A DNA stretch of 64,000 bases. It comes from Bailinhaonella thermotolerans. GTDB lineage: Bacteria > Actinomycetota > Actinomycetes > Streptosporangiales > Streptosporangiaceae. Within the stretch, counting starts at the first letter, position 1, and every line of letters begins with the position of its first letter. The position numbers were made by a program, and so were the translations under genes. The notes under the pieces were generated by a model. The model ran no database searches. It saw only the letters and a list, made by a program, of their open reading frames with translations, and was not told the DNA's origin. Shown piece by piece: positions 41,559 through 50,322 of this stretch. The DNA is taken from assembly GCF_003594875.1 (NCBI RefSeq), contig NZ_QZEY01000021.1, forward strand, positions 1 to 64,000, read 5' to 3'.

Positions 41559-42806
41559 TCAGCCACGGAACGTGTACGGCTGGCGCCATACGCCGTTGTC
41601 GAAATTGGAGATCAACGGCTCGGGTTCGGCGGTCGCCCGGATACCGGGAAGGCGCGTGAACAACTCGCGGAGCATGACGGCCATTTCCCGCCTCGCCAGG
41701 TGAGCGCCCAGGCAGTGGTGGGGGCTGGGACCGCCGAAGCCCACGTGCGGATTGGGCCGCCGCGTGATGTCGAAAACGTCCGGATCGGCGAACACCGACT
41801 CGTCCCGGTTGGCCGAGACGTAGAGCAGGGAAACCCGGTCCCCGGCGCGCAAAGGGTGGCCGCGCAGTTCCAGATCGCGGGTGACGCGCCGGCGGAACTG
41901 CATGACCGGGGACGAGAACCGGACGATCTCCTCGACCGCCGGGCCGATTCTCGCGTCGAAGTCGGACAGCAGCAGCTCGCGCTGCTCCGGGTGGTCGGTG
42001 AACAGTTTCAGGGCGTGCGCCAGCGCGTTCCGCGTCGTCTCGTTCCCGGCGACCAGCAGGAGGGTGAAGAACGAGCCGAGTTCCCTCCCGGAGAGCCGTT
42101 CGCCGTCCACGTCCGCGTTCACCAGCGCCGAGACGAGATCGTCCCCGGGCCTATCCCGCCGCTCCTCCCCCAGGCGCGCGACCATGCGCTGAAGTGCGAG
42201 GAGGGCGCGCGCGTTGCGGGCCGCCAGGCGCACGGCGCGGACCAGGTCGGCGCGGACGCCGGTGTATTCGGTGGACGCGTCGGCGTGCGCGTGAACGCGC
42301 GGGCGCTCGCGCTCCGGAATTCCCATGAGATGACAGATCACCTGAATCGGGAAACGCGCGGCGACCTGGGAGACGAAATCGCCAGGCCCGGCCGCGCGGA
42401 CCTCGTCCACGATCGCGGCGGCGGTTTCGGCGAGGTGCGCGTCGAGCCGGGCGAGCGTTTTCGGGCTGAACGCGCGGGAGACGATTCGGCGCAGCCGGGC
42501 GTGCCGCGGATCGTCCAGGTTGACCATCGAGTCGCCGAAGACCCGGCGGGTCCAGGGCGGCGGCTCGGGGCTGGTCACGGCGGGCTCGCTGCTGAACGAG
42601 GCGGCGTCGCGGCTCGCCTCCACCACGTCCGCGTGCCGGACGAGCGCGTGGAAGCCCCTCCCCGGCCGCAGGAACGGCACCCGGCGCTCGGGGAAGAAGA
42701 CGGGCCGGTCCAGGTCGCGCAGCGCCCGGAACGCCTCCAGCCGCTCGTGTGGGGGCCGCCGCCAGAACGCGAGGTCCGCCAGGTCGATCCCGTCGAGGTC
42801 CGCCAC
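41559..42806 (-). CDS. Cytochrome P450
   Basis: A 415-residue soluble monooxygenase. The I-helix motif AGNETT is at 253-258, the K-helix ExxR at 293-296, and the heme loop FGGPSPHHCLG contains the axial Cys365. The ending NGVWRQPYTFRG resembles the CYP125/CYP142-type steroid group, but this is weak. The GTG start has GGGGA almost adjacent, so the transcript may be leaderless or the start misplaced. No ferredoxin gene is nearby. Confidence 0.93.
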   Translation of the reverse strand: MADLDGIDLADLAFWRRPPHERLEAFRALRDLDRPVFFPERRVPFLRPGRGFHALVRHADVVEASRDAASFSSEPAVTSPEPPPWTRRVFGDSMVNLDDPRHARLRRIVSRAFSPKTLARLDAHLAETAAAIVDEVRAAGPGDFVSQVAARFPIQVICHLMGIPERERPRVHAHADASTEYTGVRADLVRAVRLAARNARALLALQRMVARLGEERRDRPGDDLVSALVNADVDGERLSGRELGSFFTLLLVAGNETTRNALAHALKLFTDHPEQRELLLSDFDARIGPAVEEIVRFSSPVMQFRRRVTRDLELRGHPLRAGDRVSLLYVSANRDESVFADPDVFDITRRPNPHVGFGGPSPHHCLGAHLARREMAVMLRELFTRLPGIRATAEPEPLISNFDNGVWRQPYTFRG

Positions 42807-42879
42807 TCCCCGATTGTGCGGCCCGCCCCGCCGATCGGCCAGGGCCGTCCCGCGCCCGGCCGCGAACCGGCCGCCCTGC

Positions 42880-43047
42880 GCGTCCGCCCCGGCACCCGAT
42901 CCGCGGCGTTCCGCCCCCTTGCCGTGCCCGTGCCCGGCCGCGTCCGCCCCGGCACCCGATCCGCGCCGGGCGTCGCGCCGTACGGCCGGGCGTCGCGCCG
43001 TACGGCCGGGCGTCGCGCCGTACGGCCGGGCGTCGCGCCGTACGGGC
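42880..43047. repeat. 26-bp direct repeat and four 20-bp tandem repeats
   Basis: A 26-bp sequence is repeated exactly at 42880-42905 and 42940-42965. It is followed by about four copies of GGCCGGGCGTCGCGCCGTAC to 43047. These fill the divergent gap between the P450 and DinB genes (42807-43116), which shows no gene. Confidence 0.8.
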
Positions 43048-43116
43048 AGGACGGGCTCGCCGCACGGGCGGGCGGCTCACTGGCACGACCGGGGCGGAGC
43101 GGGCAGGATGGGGCAG

Positions 43117-43620
43117 ATGACCACCGAGATCAACGATCCACAGTTCGTCGCCGGCGAGCGCACGGCGCTGCGCCAGTGGCTCGACTACCACCGCGCCGTG
43201 CTGGCGCGCAAGTGCGAGGGGCTGACCGACGAGCAGCTCCGCCTCCGCGCGGTCGAGCCGTCCTCGCTGTCCCTGCTCGGCCTCGTGCGGCACATGGCGC
43301 TCGTGGAGACGAGCTGGTTCCAGAACAGGTTCGCCGGCGGGGACGTGCCGCTGCCCTACATCTCGGACGGCAACCCCGACGGCGAGTTCGACGACGTGGA
43401 CGGCGCCGACGTGGTGGAGGCGTTCACGCGGTGGCGGGAGGCGTGCGACAGGTCCCGTGAGATCGAGGCCGCCGCCAAGTCCCTGGACGAGACGGGCGTC
43501 GTGCGCGGAGAGTCCGTGGACCTGCGCTGGATCATGATCCACATGATCGAGGAGTACGCCCGGCACAACGGGCACGCCGACTTCCTGCGCGAGCGCATCG
43601 ACGGCAGGACCGGCGACTAG
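43117..43620 (+). CDS. DinB-family (DUF664) protein
   Basis: A 167-residue four-helix metal-binding protein. The three histidines of the family are visible in LVRHMALVETSWF, MIHMIEEYARH and NGHADFLRE. Related enzymes are mycothiol- or bacillithiol-dependent S-transferases that conjugate toxic electrophiles. The ATG at 43117 fits; one at 43108 is in frame. Its stop codon overlaps the stop of the converging marR gene. Confidence 0.88.
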   Translation: MTTEINDPQFVAGERTALRQWLDYHRAVLARKCEGLTDEQLRLRAVEPSSLSLLGLVRHMALVETSWFQNRFAGGDVPLPYISDGNPDGEFDDVDGADVVEAFTRWREACDRSREIEAAAKSLDETGVVRGESVDLRWIMIHMIEEYARHNGHADFLRERIDGRTGD

Positions 43621-44195
43621 GCCGTGCCCTCCCCGGCGCGGTCCTCCCCCGCGCGCTCCTCCGCGGCGCGGCCCTCCGCCGCGCGGTGCTCCCGCGTCAC
43701 CTCGTCGACGACCTTCCCGATCTTGGTGTAGTCGGGCGGGTTCTTCGCGCTCGCGTCCGCGAACCGGGCGAACAGGCGCGCGAACTCCGCCCGCTCCCCC
43801 TCGTCCCAGTCGGCCATCAGCCGCTGAAGGTGCTCACGGCGCAGCTTGACCAGGCGTTCGATCACCTTGGCGCCCAGCTCGGTCTCCACCAGGCGCACCC
43901 GGCGGGCGTCCACCCGCGAGGGCTCGCGCTCGACGAAGCCGGCGGCGATGGCCTCGTGCACGAGCCGGCTGGCGGTCGAGGGGTCCACGTCCAGCCGCTC
44001 GGCCACCGCCCCGACCGTGATCTCCTCCGGCGACGTCTCGGCCAGCGCCCGCACGGCGTACGTCACGGTGATGTGCGAGAGGTGGACCGGGCGCTGCGCG
44101 TCCCCGGCCCTGGCCCTGGTGGGCTTGGCCCACATCCTGCGCAACCGGAACAGCGCCGCGTCGATCTGGGCGGCGATCCGGTTCTCGTCCTGCAT
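43617..44195 (-). CDS. MarR-family transcriptional regulator
   Basis: A 192-residue regulator. The winged helix domain covers about residues 35-135 (TVGAVAERLDVDPSTASRLV as helix-turn-helix, RVDARRVRLV as wing). The last 25 residues are alternating glutamate/arginine/alanine and disordered. It is divergent from an MFS exporter, and the operator candidate between them suggests it represses both. The stop overlaps the DinB stop as CTAG. Confidence 0.9.
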   Translation of the reverse strand: MQDENRIAAQIDAALFRLRRMWAKPTRARAGDAQRPVHLSHITVTYAVRALAETSPEEITVGAVAERLDVDPSTASRLVHEAIAAGFVEREPSRVDARRVRLVETELGAKVIERLVKLRREHLQRLMADWDEGERAEFARLFARFADASAKNPPDYTKIGKVVDEVTREHRAAEGRAAEERAGEDRAGEGTA

Positions 44196-44214
44196 GGGGC
44201 CAGCCTACCAGTCG

Positions 44215-44233
44215 ATATGTGTGCAATACATAT
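44215..44233. promoter_or_regulatory. MarR operator candidate
   Basis: Arms ATATGT (44215-44220) and ACATAT (44228-44233) around seven bases lie in the 84-bp gap between marR and the exporter. The stretch is AT-rich for this genome and includes a -10-like TAAGAT at 44235. Confidence 0.65.
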
Positions 44234-44279
44234 GTAAGATACAGGTAAAAATCGCGCCGCTCCGCCCTGAGGGGGACCC

Positions 44280-45845
44280 GTGACCCAGCCGCCGACCGCC
44301 GCCGAGGCTCCACCGGCCAGAGAGGAGGAGCTGAGCCACCGCCAGGTGCTCGTCATCCTGTCCGGCCTGCTCCTGGGCATGCTGCTCGCCGCGCTCGACC
44401 AGACCATCGTCTCCACGGCCCTGGTCAAGATCGTCGGCGACCTCGGCGGCCTCGACCAGATCTCCTGGGTCGTCACCGCCTACCTGCTGGCCTCGACCGT
44501 CGTCACACCGATCTACGGCAAGCTGGGCGACCTGCTCGGACGGCGGCCGGTCTACATCTTCGTGATCGCGCTGTTCCTGCTCGGCTCGGTGCTGTGCGGG
44601 TTCGCCGCGAACATGACCCAGCTCATCGCGTTCCGCGCCGTCCAGGGACTGGGCGGCGGCGGGCTCATGGTCGTCGCCATGACGATCGTCGCCGACGTGG
44701 TCAGCCCCCGCGACCGGGGCCGCTACCAGGGCTACTTCGGGGCCGTCTTCGCGATCTCGTCCATCGCCGGGCCGCTCATCGGCGGCTTCCTCACCGACCA
44801 CGCCTCGTGGAAGTGGATCTTCTGGATCAACCTGCCGCTCGGCCTGGCCGCGCTCGCCGTCGTGGTGGTCGCGCTGAGGCTGCCCAAGCGCCCCCGCGCC
44901 GCGGTCCGGATCGACTGGCCCGGCGCGGTCCTGCTCAGCGGTTCGATCACCTGCGTCGTGCTCGTCACGAGCTGGGGCGGCACCCCCGACCACCCGTGGG
45001 GCTCCCCCACGATCATCTGGCTCTCGGTCGCCGCGGTCGTCCTGGGCGCCGCCTTCGCGGCCGTCGAGCTGCGCGCCGCCGAGCCGCTGCTGCCGCTGCG
45101 GCTGTTCCGCGACCGCACGTTCTCGCTGTCGTCCGGGATCAGCTTCGTGACCGGCTTCGCGATGTTCGGCGGGATCTCGTTCATCCCGGTGTTCCTGCAG
45201 CTCGTCTCGGGCGCCAGCGCCACCAACTCGGGCCTGCTGCTGCTGCCGTTCATGGCCGGCGTGCTGACCGCCTCGATGGGGTCGGGCCGGCTCATCACCC
45301 GCACCGGCCGCTACAAGGTCTTCCCGGTCCTCGGCACCGCGATCGCGAGCGGCGGCATGGCGCTGCTGGGCACCATGGACGTGGGCACGACCAAGCTCGT
45401 CTCCGGCCTCTACATGGTGGTGCTCGGCGTCGGCATCGGCCTGGTCATGCAGGTCACCGTGCTCGCCGTGCAGAACACCGCGCCGCTGCGGGACCTGGGC
45501 GTGGCGACCTCCACGGTGACCTTCACGCGCTTCCTCGGCGCGTCCGTCGGCGTCGCCGTCTTCGGCGCGATCTTCAACAACCGGCTCGCGGCCGACCTCG
45601 CCGAACGGATCCCCGGGTCCGCCGCCGGCGCGGTGCCGTCGGGGGGCCGGCTGACCCGCGAGGCGATCGACGGGCTCCCCGCCCCGCTGCGCGACGGCGT
45701 CCTCTCGGCGCTGGCCGACTCCCTCACCACGGTCTACCTGTGGGCCGTCCCGCCCCTGCTGGTCTCCTTCGCCCTGGCCCTCCTCCTGCGCGAGGTCCCC
45801 CTCCGCGACCACGGCGGCCTCACCGCCCCCCGCCCCGCCGAATAG
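44280..45845 (+). CDS. DHA2-family MFS drug exporter
   Basis: A 521-residue transporter with 14 predicted helices. LLAALDQTIVSTAL (first helix) and GKLGDLLGRRPV (loop 2-3) are the hallmark EmrB/QacA motifs of proton-driven multidrug export. The GTG start has GAGGGGG upstream. The divergent MarR regulator is the probable repressor, released by a toxic compound. The substrate cannot be predicted. Confidence 0.93.
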   Translation: MTQPPTAAEAPPAREEELSHRQVLVILSGLLLGMLLAALDQTIVSTALVKIVGDLGGLDQISWVVTAYLLASTVVTPIYGKLGDLLGRRPVYIFVIALFLLGSVLCGFAANMTQLIAFRAVQGLGGGGLMVVAMTIVADVVSPRDRGRYQGYFGAVFAISSIAGPLIGGFLTDHASWKWIFWINLPLGLAALAVVVVALRLPKRPRAAVRIDWPGAVLLSGSITCVVLVTSWGGTPDHPWGSPTIIWLSVAAVVLGAAFAAVELRAAEPLLPLRLFRDRTFSLSSGISFVTGFAMFGGISFIPVFLQLVSGASATNSGLLLLPFMAGVLTASMGSGRLITRTGRYKVFPVLGTAIASGGMALLGTMDVGTTKLVSGLYMVVLGVGIGLVMQVTVLAVQNTAPLRDLGVATSTVTFTRFLGASVGVAVFGAIFNNRLAADLAERIPGSAAGAVPSGGRLTREAIDGLPAPLRDGVLSALADSLTTVYLWAVPPLLVSFALALLLREVPLRDHGGLTAPRPAE

Positions 45846-45847
45846 CC

Positions 45848-45880
45848 CGTACGGCACGGCGCCCGCCGCGGCGCCGTACG
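45848..45880. terminator. Convergent hairpin with CCGTACGG-type ends
   Basis: CGTACGGC (45848-45855) pairs with 45873-45880, and GGCGCC copies inside extend the stem, just after the exporter stop. Confidence 0.65.
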
Positions 45881-45906
45881 CCGGGGCGGGCCGGCCGCGC
45901 GGTGAG

Positions 45907-46914
45907 CTAGGCGGGCAGGGCCGCGGCGATGTGGCCGGCGACGTCGGCCAGGAGCGTGGAGGGCACGATCGGGGTCGCCGCCACGGCGGAGACCAGCGCG
46001 GGCAGCCCGGGCAGCGGGTAGGAGTCCTCGGTCGCGGCGGCCCGGCCGACGCGGGTGCGGGACAGGACCTCGCGGGTGTGGGCCCAGGCCTCCAGCACCT
46101 CCTCCGGGGAGGGCACGCCGAAGCCGTGCCCGACCGGGGCGGCGTGGCGGAGCCGTACCAGCGCGCTGTCGCCGAAGGACAGGGCCACCCGGCACCGCTC
46201 GCCCAGCGAGGCGCGGGAGTCGCCGAGCCAGGCCACGGCCGCGCAGGGGCGGCGGCACACCCCCGCGCAGACCGCGAGCGCGTGCGCGACGTGGCTGTGC
46301 TGCCGGTCGAGGTAGGCCCGCCAGCCCGGCGGGGGCTCGGCCGCGACCCGCAGGGTGCGCTCGGCCGCCGACTGCTGGCTGCGGTTGTGGGCGCACTCGC
46401 GGTCGCCCACGGCGCCGAAACGGCTGCCCGGGCCGGCGAACCCGGCCGGCCAGCGCGCCGGGTCGCCCGCGTGGCCGAGCACGGTCTCCCAGGCCAGCAG
46501 GGGGAGGTACTCGGCGGCGATGTGCAGCGCGGAGATCACCGCGCTCATCTCACGCCGCCGCCACCGCGCCTCGATCACCTCCAGCAGCAGCGCGTAGACC
46601 GGCCGCAGGGAGGCGAGCGCGCCCCGGGGCCGCTCGCGGGCGGTCTGCGGCACGTGGCAGGCCGCCGCGCGGGCCACCAGGTCGCGCGGGACCGCCGAGG
46701 CCCGGGGCACGGCGGCCCCGAAGTCCTCGGCGTCCAGGTCGAGCAGGCGCTGCCCGAACACGCACAGCGCCCGCACCCGGTCGTCGTCCACGAGCTCGGC
46801 CAGGTCCCCGAAAGCGTACCTGCGGGCGAGGGCGGCCAGGATGGCCCCGCACCCGGGGCCGTCCGCCCGGCCGCCCGCCGGACCTCCGGCTAAGTCGCTC
46901 ACCGGGCCGCTCAC
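45907..46914 (-). CDS. Hypothetical protein coupled to pepN
   Basis: A 335-residue protein, alanine-rich and helical, with cysteine-containing segments (AVCAGVCRRPCAAV) in the second half. No domain is recognised. Its GTG overlaps the stop of pepN as GTGA, so it is translated with the aminopeptidase. There is no signal peptide or membrane helix. Its role may relate to peptide turnover but nothing proves that. Confidence 0.75.
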   Translation of the reverse strand: MSGPVSDLAGGPAGGRADGPGCGAILAALARRYAFGDLAELVDDDRVRALCVFGQRLLDLDAEDFGAAVPRASAVPRDLVARAAACHVPQTARERPRGALASLRPVYALLLEVIEARWRRREMSAVISALHIAAEYLPLLAWETVLGHAGDPARWPAGFAGPGSRFGAVGDRECAHNRSQQSAAERTLRVAAEPPPGWRAYLDRQHSHVAHALAVCAGVCRRPCAAVAWLGDSRASLGERCRVALSFGDSALVRLRHAAPVGHGFGVPSPEEVLEAWAHTREVLSRTRVGRAAATEDSYPLPGLPALVSAVAATPIVPSTLLADVAGHIAAALPA

Positions 46915-49460
46915 AGTGCGACGCTGCGGTCCTTCTCCTGCGCCCGCAGAGCCCGGCGGATGCCGTCGGAGCCCTCCAGCAGCAGGCGGCGCAGCGCGGC
47001 GGACGGGGCCGCCTGGGCGATGTACGACTCGGTCATCTCGATCGTGTCGGTGGAGATGCGCAGCGCCGGGTAGAGGCCGACCGCGAAGTTCTGCGCGGTG
47101 TCGGAGGTCCAGCCGGTCCAGACCTCGCCGACGGTCTCGAAGAACTTGGCGGCGTACGGCTCCAGCAGGTCCCGGTGGGCCGGGTCCATGAAGCCGCCGA
47201 CCGTGGACCGGAAGGTCGCGCCGGTCAGCTCGCCCTTGGTGGTGAGCTTGCGCCACGTCTCGGCCTTGGCCTCGGCCGTGGGGATCGCCGCGCGGCAGGA
47301 GGCGGCGGACCGCTCGCCGCTGGCGGTGCGGTCGCGCTCCAGCTCGGCGTCGATCTCGGCCTCACCCGCCCTGCCGCCGGACACGAGCCCGTGCAGGAGG
47401 GTCCAGCGCAGGTCGGCGTCCACGGTCAGGCCCGGAAGCGTCCGGGAGCCGTCGAGCAGGCCCGCCAGGAACGCCAGGTCGTCGTCCGAGGAGGCGACCG
47501 CCGCGAAGGCGTTGACGAACGCGAGCTGGTGGTCGGAGCCGGGCTCGGCCTCCTCGACCAGCGAGCGCAGCGCGGTGGCCAGCTCGGCCAGGCCGGTCTC
47601 CCGCCAGGCCGGGTCGGCGTACTGCTGGACGGCCAGGCGGGCCTGGCGCAGCACGGTCTGCAGCACCGTGATGTCCTTGACCGAGCCGATGCCCGAGGTG
47701 ACGAGCCGGACGTAGTCGCGGGTGGCCATCTCGGCGTCGCGGGCCATGTCCCAGGCCGCCGACCAGCACAGCGCGCGCGGCAGCGACTCGGTGAACTCGG
47801 CGATGCCGCCGGAGACGAGCGTCTGGAGCGAGCGCTCGTCGAGCCGGACCTTGGCGTAGGTGAGGTCGTCGTCGTTGATCAGCACGAGGTCCGGCTGCCG
47901 CTGGCCGGCCAGCTCCTCCACGCTCGTCCGCGCGCCGATGACGTCCAGCTCGACGCGGGAGCGCCGCACGAGGCCGGCGTCGGTGCGGTCGTAGAGGCCG
48001 ATCGCGACGCGGTGCGAGCGGAGCGTGGGGTACTCGGCCGGGGCCTCCTGCAGGACCGCGAACGAGGTGAAGTTCCCCTCGGCGTCCACCTCGAAGTCCG
48101 GGCGCAGCGTGTTGACCCAGGAGGTCTCCAGCCACTCCTTGGACCAGGCCGACAGGTCGCGGCCGGAGGTCTCCTCCAGCGCCGTGAGCAGGTCGCCGAG
48201 CGAGGTGTTCTGCCAGGCGTGCCGGTCGAAGTAGTCGCGGACCCCGGCGAGGAAGTTCTCCAGGCCGACGTACGCGACGAGCTGCTTCAGGACGGAGGCG
48301 CCCTTGGCGTACGTGATGCCGTCGAAGTTGACCTCGACCGCCTTGATGTCGGGGATGTCGGCGGCGATCGGGTGGGTGGACGGGAGCTGGTCCTGCCGGT
48401 AGGCCCAGGCCTTCTCGACGTTGGCGAAGGTGGTCCACGCGCCCTGGCCCCAGCGGGTGGCCTCGGCCTGGCACAGCACGGACATGTACGTCGCGAACGA
48501 CTCGTTCAGCCACAGGTCGTCCCACCAGCGCATGGTGACCAGGTCGCCGAACCACATGTGGGCCATCTCGTGCAGGATGGTCTCCGCGCGGCGCTCCACC
48601 ACGGCGTCGGTCACGCGCGAGCGGAAGACGTAGTCCTCCAGGAACGTCACGCACCCGGCGTTCTCCATCGCGCCCGCGTTGAACTCCGGCACGAAGAGCT
48701 GGTCGTACTTCCCGAACGGGTAGCGCCGCCCGAAGACCCGGTGGAAGAAGTCGAAGCCCTGGCGGGTGACCTCGAAGATGTTGTCGGCGTCGAGGTGCTC
48801 GGCCAGCGACCTGCGGCAGTAGACGCCCAGCGGGATGCCGTCGTGCTCGGAGGTCACCTTGTGGTACGGCCCGGCGCACAGCGCGGTGATGTAGGTGGAG
48901 ATGCGCGGCGTGGCCGGGAAGTGCCAGCGCGCCACGCCCTCGCGGACCGGCTCGCGCTCGACGTCCGGAGCGGAGTTGGAGACCGCCTCCCAGTGGTCGG
49001 GGGCGACCACGGTCAGCTCGAACTCCGCCTTCAGGTCGGGCTGGTCGAAGCAGGGGTACATCCGGTGGGCGTCGGCGGTCTCGAACTGGCTGTGCAGGTA
49101 GACCTCGCCGTCGACCGGGTCCACGAACCGGTGCAGGCCCTCGCCCGTGCGCATGTAGGAGGCCGCGCCGGCGACGCGCAGCTCGTTCGTCTCCTCCAGC
49201 GGCCCCACCGGGAGCCGGCCGGTCGCGCGGTCGTAGGAGGCCGGGTCGAGCGCGACGCCGTTCAGCGTCACCTCGCGCACCTGGGCGTCGGCGAACTCCA
49301 CGAACGTGTGGGCGCCCGGCTCGTGGCAGGTGAACCGGATGAGCGTCACGCAGTCGAACGTCTCGTCACCGGTGGTCAGGTCGAGCTCCACCGCGTAGGA
49401 GTCGACGTTCAGCAGCCGGGCACGTTCCCGGGCCTCGTCGCGCGTCAGGTTGCCAGCCAC
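46911..49460 (-). CDS. pepN: Aminopeptidase N (M1 family)
   Basis: An 849-residue cytosolic zinc aminopeptidase. The exopeptidase motif GAMEN is at 263-267, the zinc site HEMAH at 297-301 with Glu320 as third ligand, and the ERAP1-like C-terminal helical domain follows. Length and layout match actinobacterial PepN. It removes N-terminal residues from peptides made by proteasome or Clp. It is followed by a coupled unknown gene and is divergent from the DsbA-like gene. Confidence 0.95.
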   Translation of the reverse strand: MAGNLTRDEARERARLLNVDSYAVELDLTTGDETFDCVTLIRFTCHEPGAHTFVEFADAQVREVTLNGVALDPASYDRATGRLPVGPLEETNELRVAGAASYMRTGEGLHRFVDPVDGEVYLHSQFETADAHRMYPCFDQPDLKAEFELTVVAPDHWEAVSNSAPDVEREPVREGVARWHFPATPRISTYITALCAGPYHKVTSEHDGIPLGVYCRRSLAEHLDADNIFEVTRQGFDFFHRVFGRRYPFGKYDQLFVPEFNAGAMENAGCVTFLEDYVFRSRVTDAVVERRAETILHEMAHMWFGDLVTMRWWDDLWLNESFATYMSVLCQAEATRWGQGAWTTFANVEKAWAYRQDQLPSTHPIAADIPDIKAVEVNFDGITYAKGASVLKQLVAYVGLENFLAGVRDYFDRHAWQNTSLGDLLTALEETSGRDLSAWSKEWLETSWVNTLRPDFEVDAEGNFTSFAVLQEAPAEYPTLRSHRVAIGLYDRTDAGLVRRSRVELDVIGARTSVEELAGQRQPDLVLINDDDLTYAKVRLDERSLQTLVSGGIAEFTESLPRALCWSAAWDMARDAEMATRDYVRLVTSGIGSVKDITVLQTVLRQARLAVQQYADPAWRETGLAELATALRSLVEEAEPGSDHQLAFVNAFAAVASSDDDLAFLAGLLDGSRTLPGLTVDADLRWTLLHGLVSGGRAGEAEIDAELERDRTASGERSAASCRAAIPTAEAKAETWRKLTTKGELTGATFRSTVGGFMDPAHRDLLEPYAAKFFETVGEVWTGWTSDTAQNFAVGLYPALRISTDTIEMTESYIAQAAPSAALRRLLLEGSDGIRRALRAQEKDRSVAL

Positions 49461-49600
49461 ATCAAGCTCCTCGTCGAACAGTCGTGGTCCTCCGATCCTC
49501 CCACGCGGCGCCGGCGATCGCCGTCAGCCCCCGCGCGCGCCTCGCCACAAGATCGTCCAAAGGCCGCGAGAGGATGGGAAAGGATCTCGGGGGTGAGTCG

Positions 49601-49626
49601 GGAACAAGTCTGTCCTGCTCCCGGTT
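49601..49626 (+). promoter_or_regulatory. Sigma-R/SigH-type promoter
   Basis: GGAAC at 49601-49605, a spacer of exactly 18 bases, then GTT at 49624-49626 match the disulfide-stress sigma consensus GGAAY-N18-GTT. The gene 45 bp downstream encodes a thiol-redox protein whose M. tuberculosis relative Rv2466c is SigH-dependent. Confidence 0.75.
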
Positions 49627-49670
49627 TCCGATCGTTCGACATGTCGAGAAATCTTTGACAGGGAGCCGTC

Positions 49671-50291
49671 GTGGCAGATCGTACGCCAGTTGACTTCTGG
49701 TTCGACCCCTTTTGCCCGTGGGCCTGGCTGACCTCGCGCTGGCTGATCGAGGTCGCGGCCGTCCGCGACATCGAGCCCCGGTGGCACGTGATGAGCCTGT
49801 ACTTCCTCAACAAGGACCGCGACATCCCCGGCTGGTACCGCGAGCTCGTCAACCAGTCGATCGGGCCGGTCCGCGTCGTCGCCGCCGCCGAGGCCGCGCA
49901 CGGGCCGCAGGTGCTCGGCCGCCTCTACACCGAGATGGGCGAGCGGTTCCACGTCCAGGGCCGCCGCAAGGACGGCGGCCCGATCGAGCCGATCGTGGCC
50001 GAGGCCCTGGAGGCGGCGGGGCTGGACGCCGGGCTCGTCGCGGCGATGGGCGACGAGGGGTACGACGAGGCCGTCCGGCGCTCCCACGACGACGCGATGT
50101 CCCGGGTCGGCGAGGACGTCGGCACGCCGGTGATCTCCGTGAACGGGGCGTCCTTCTTCGGCCCGGTCGTCACCCCCGCCCCCAAGGGCGAGGCCGCCGG
50201 GCGGCTGTGGGACGGGGTGGTCCTGGTCGCGGGCACCGACGGCTTCTTCGAGCTCAAGCGCACCCGGGACCGCGACCCGATCTTCGACTGA
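49671..50291 (+). CDS. DsbA-like mycothiol-dependent reductase (Rv2466c family)
   Basis: A 206-residue thioredoxin-fold protein. The active-site stretch FDPFCPWAW places Cys15 where Rv2466c has the first Cys of CPWC; the second is Ala18, so it must work by a one-cysteine mechanism with mycothiol. The cis-proline segment VGTPVISVNG is present. It has GACAGGGAG before its GTG start and lies under a sigma-R-type promoter, so it probably protects thiols during oxidative stress. Confidence 0.9.
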   Translation: MADRTPVDFWFDPFCPWAWLTSRWLIEVAAVRDIEPRWHVMSLYFLNKDRDIPGWYRELVNQSIGPVRVVAAAEAAHGPQVLGRLYTEMGERFHVQGRRKDGGPIEPIVAEALEAAGLDAGLVAAMGDEGYDEAVRRSHDDAMSRVGEDVGTPVISVNGASFFGPVVTPAPKGEAAGRLWDGVVLVAGTDGFFELKRTRDRDPIFD

Positions 50292-50322
50292 CATCCCGGT
50301 CCGGGGGGGCGGGACCGTGCGG

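Noticed and set aside
44205-45857. A 550-codon open frame on the minus strand
   Set aside because: It is antisense to the MFS exporter, and its Asp/Gly/Arg-rich translation is typical of shadow frames.
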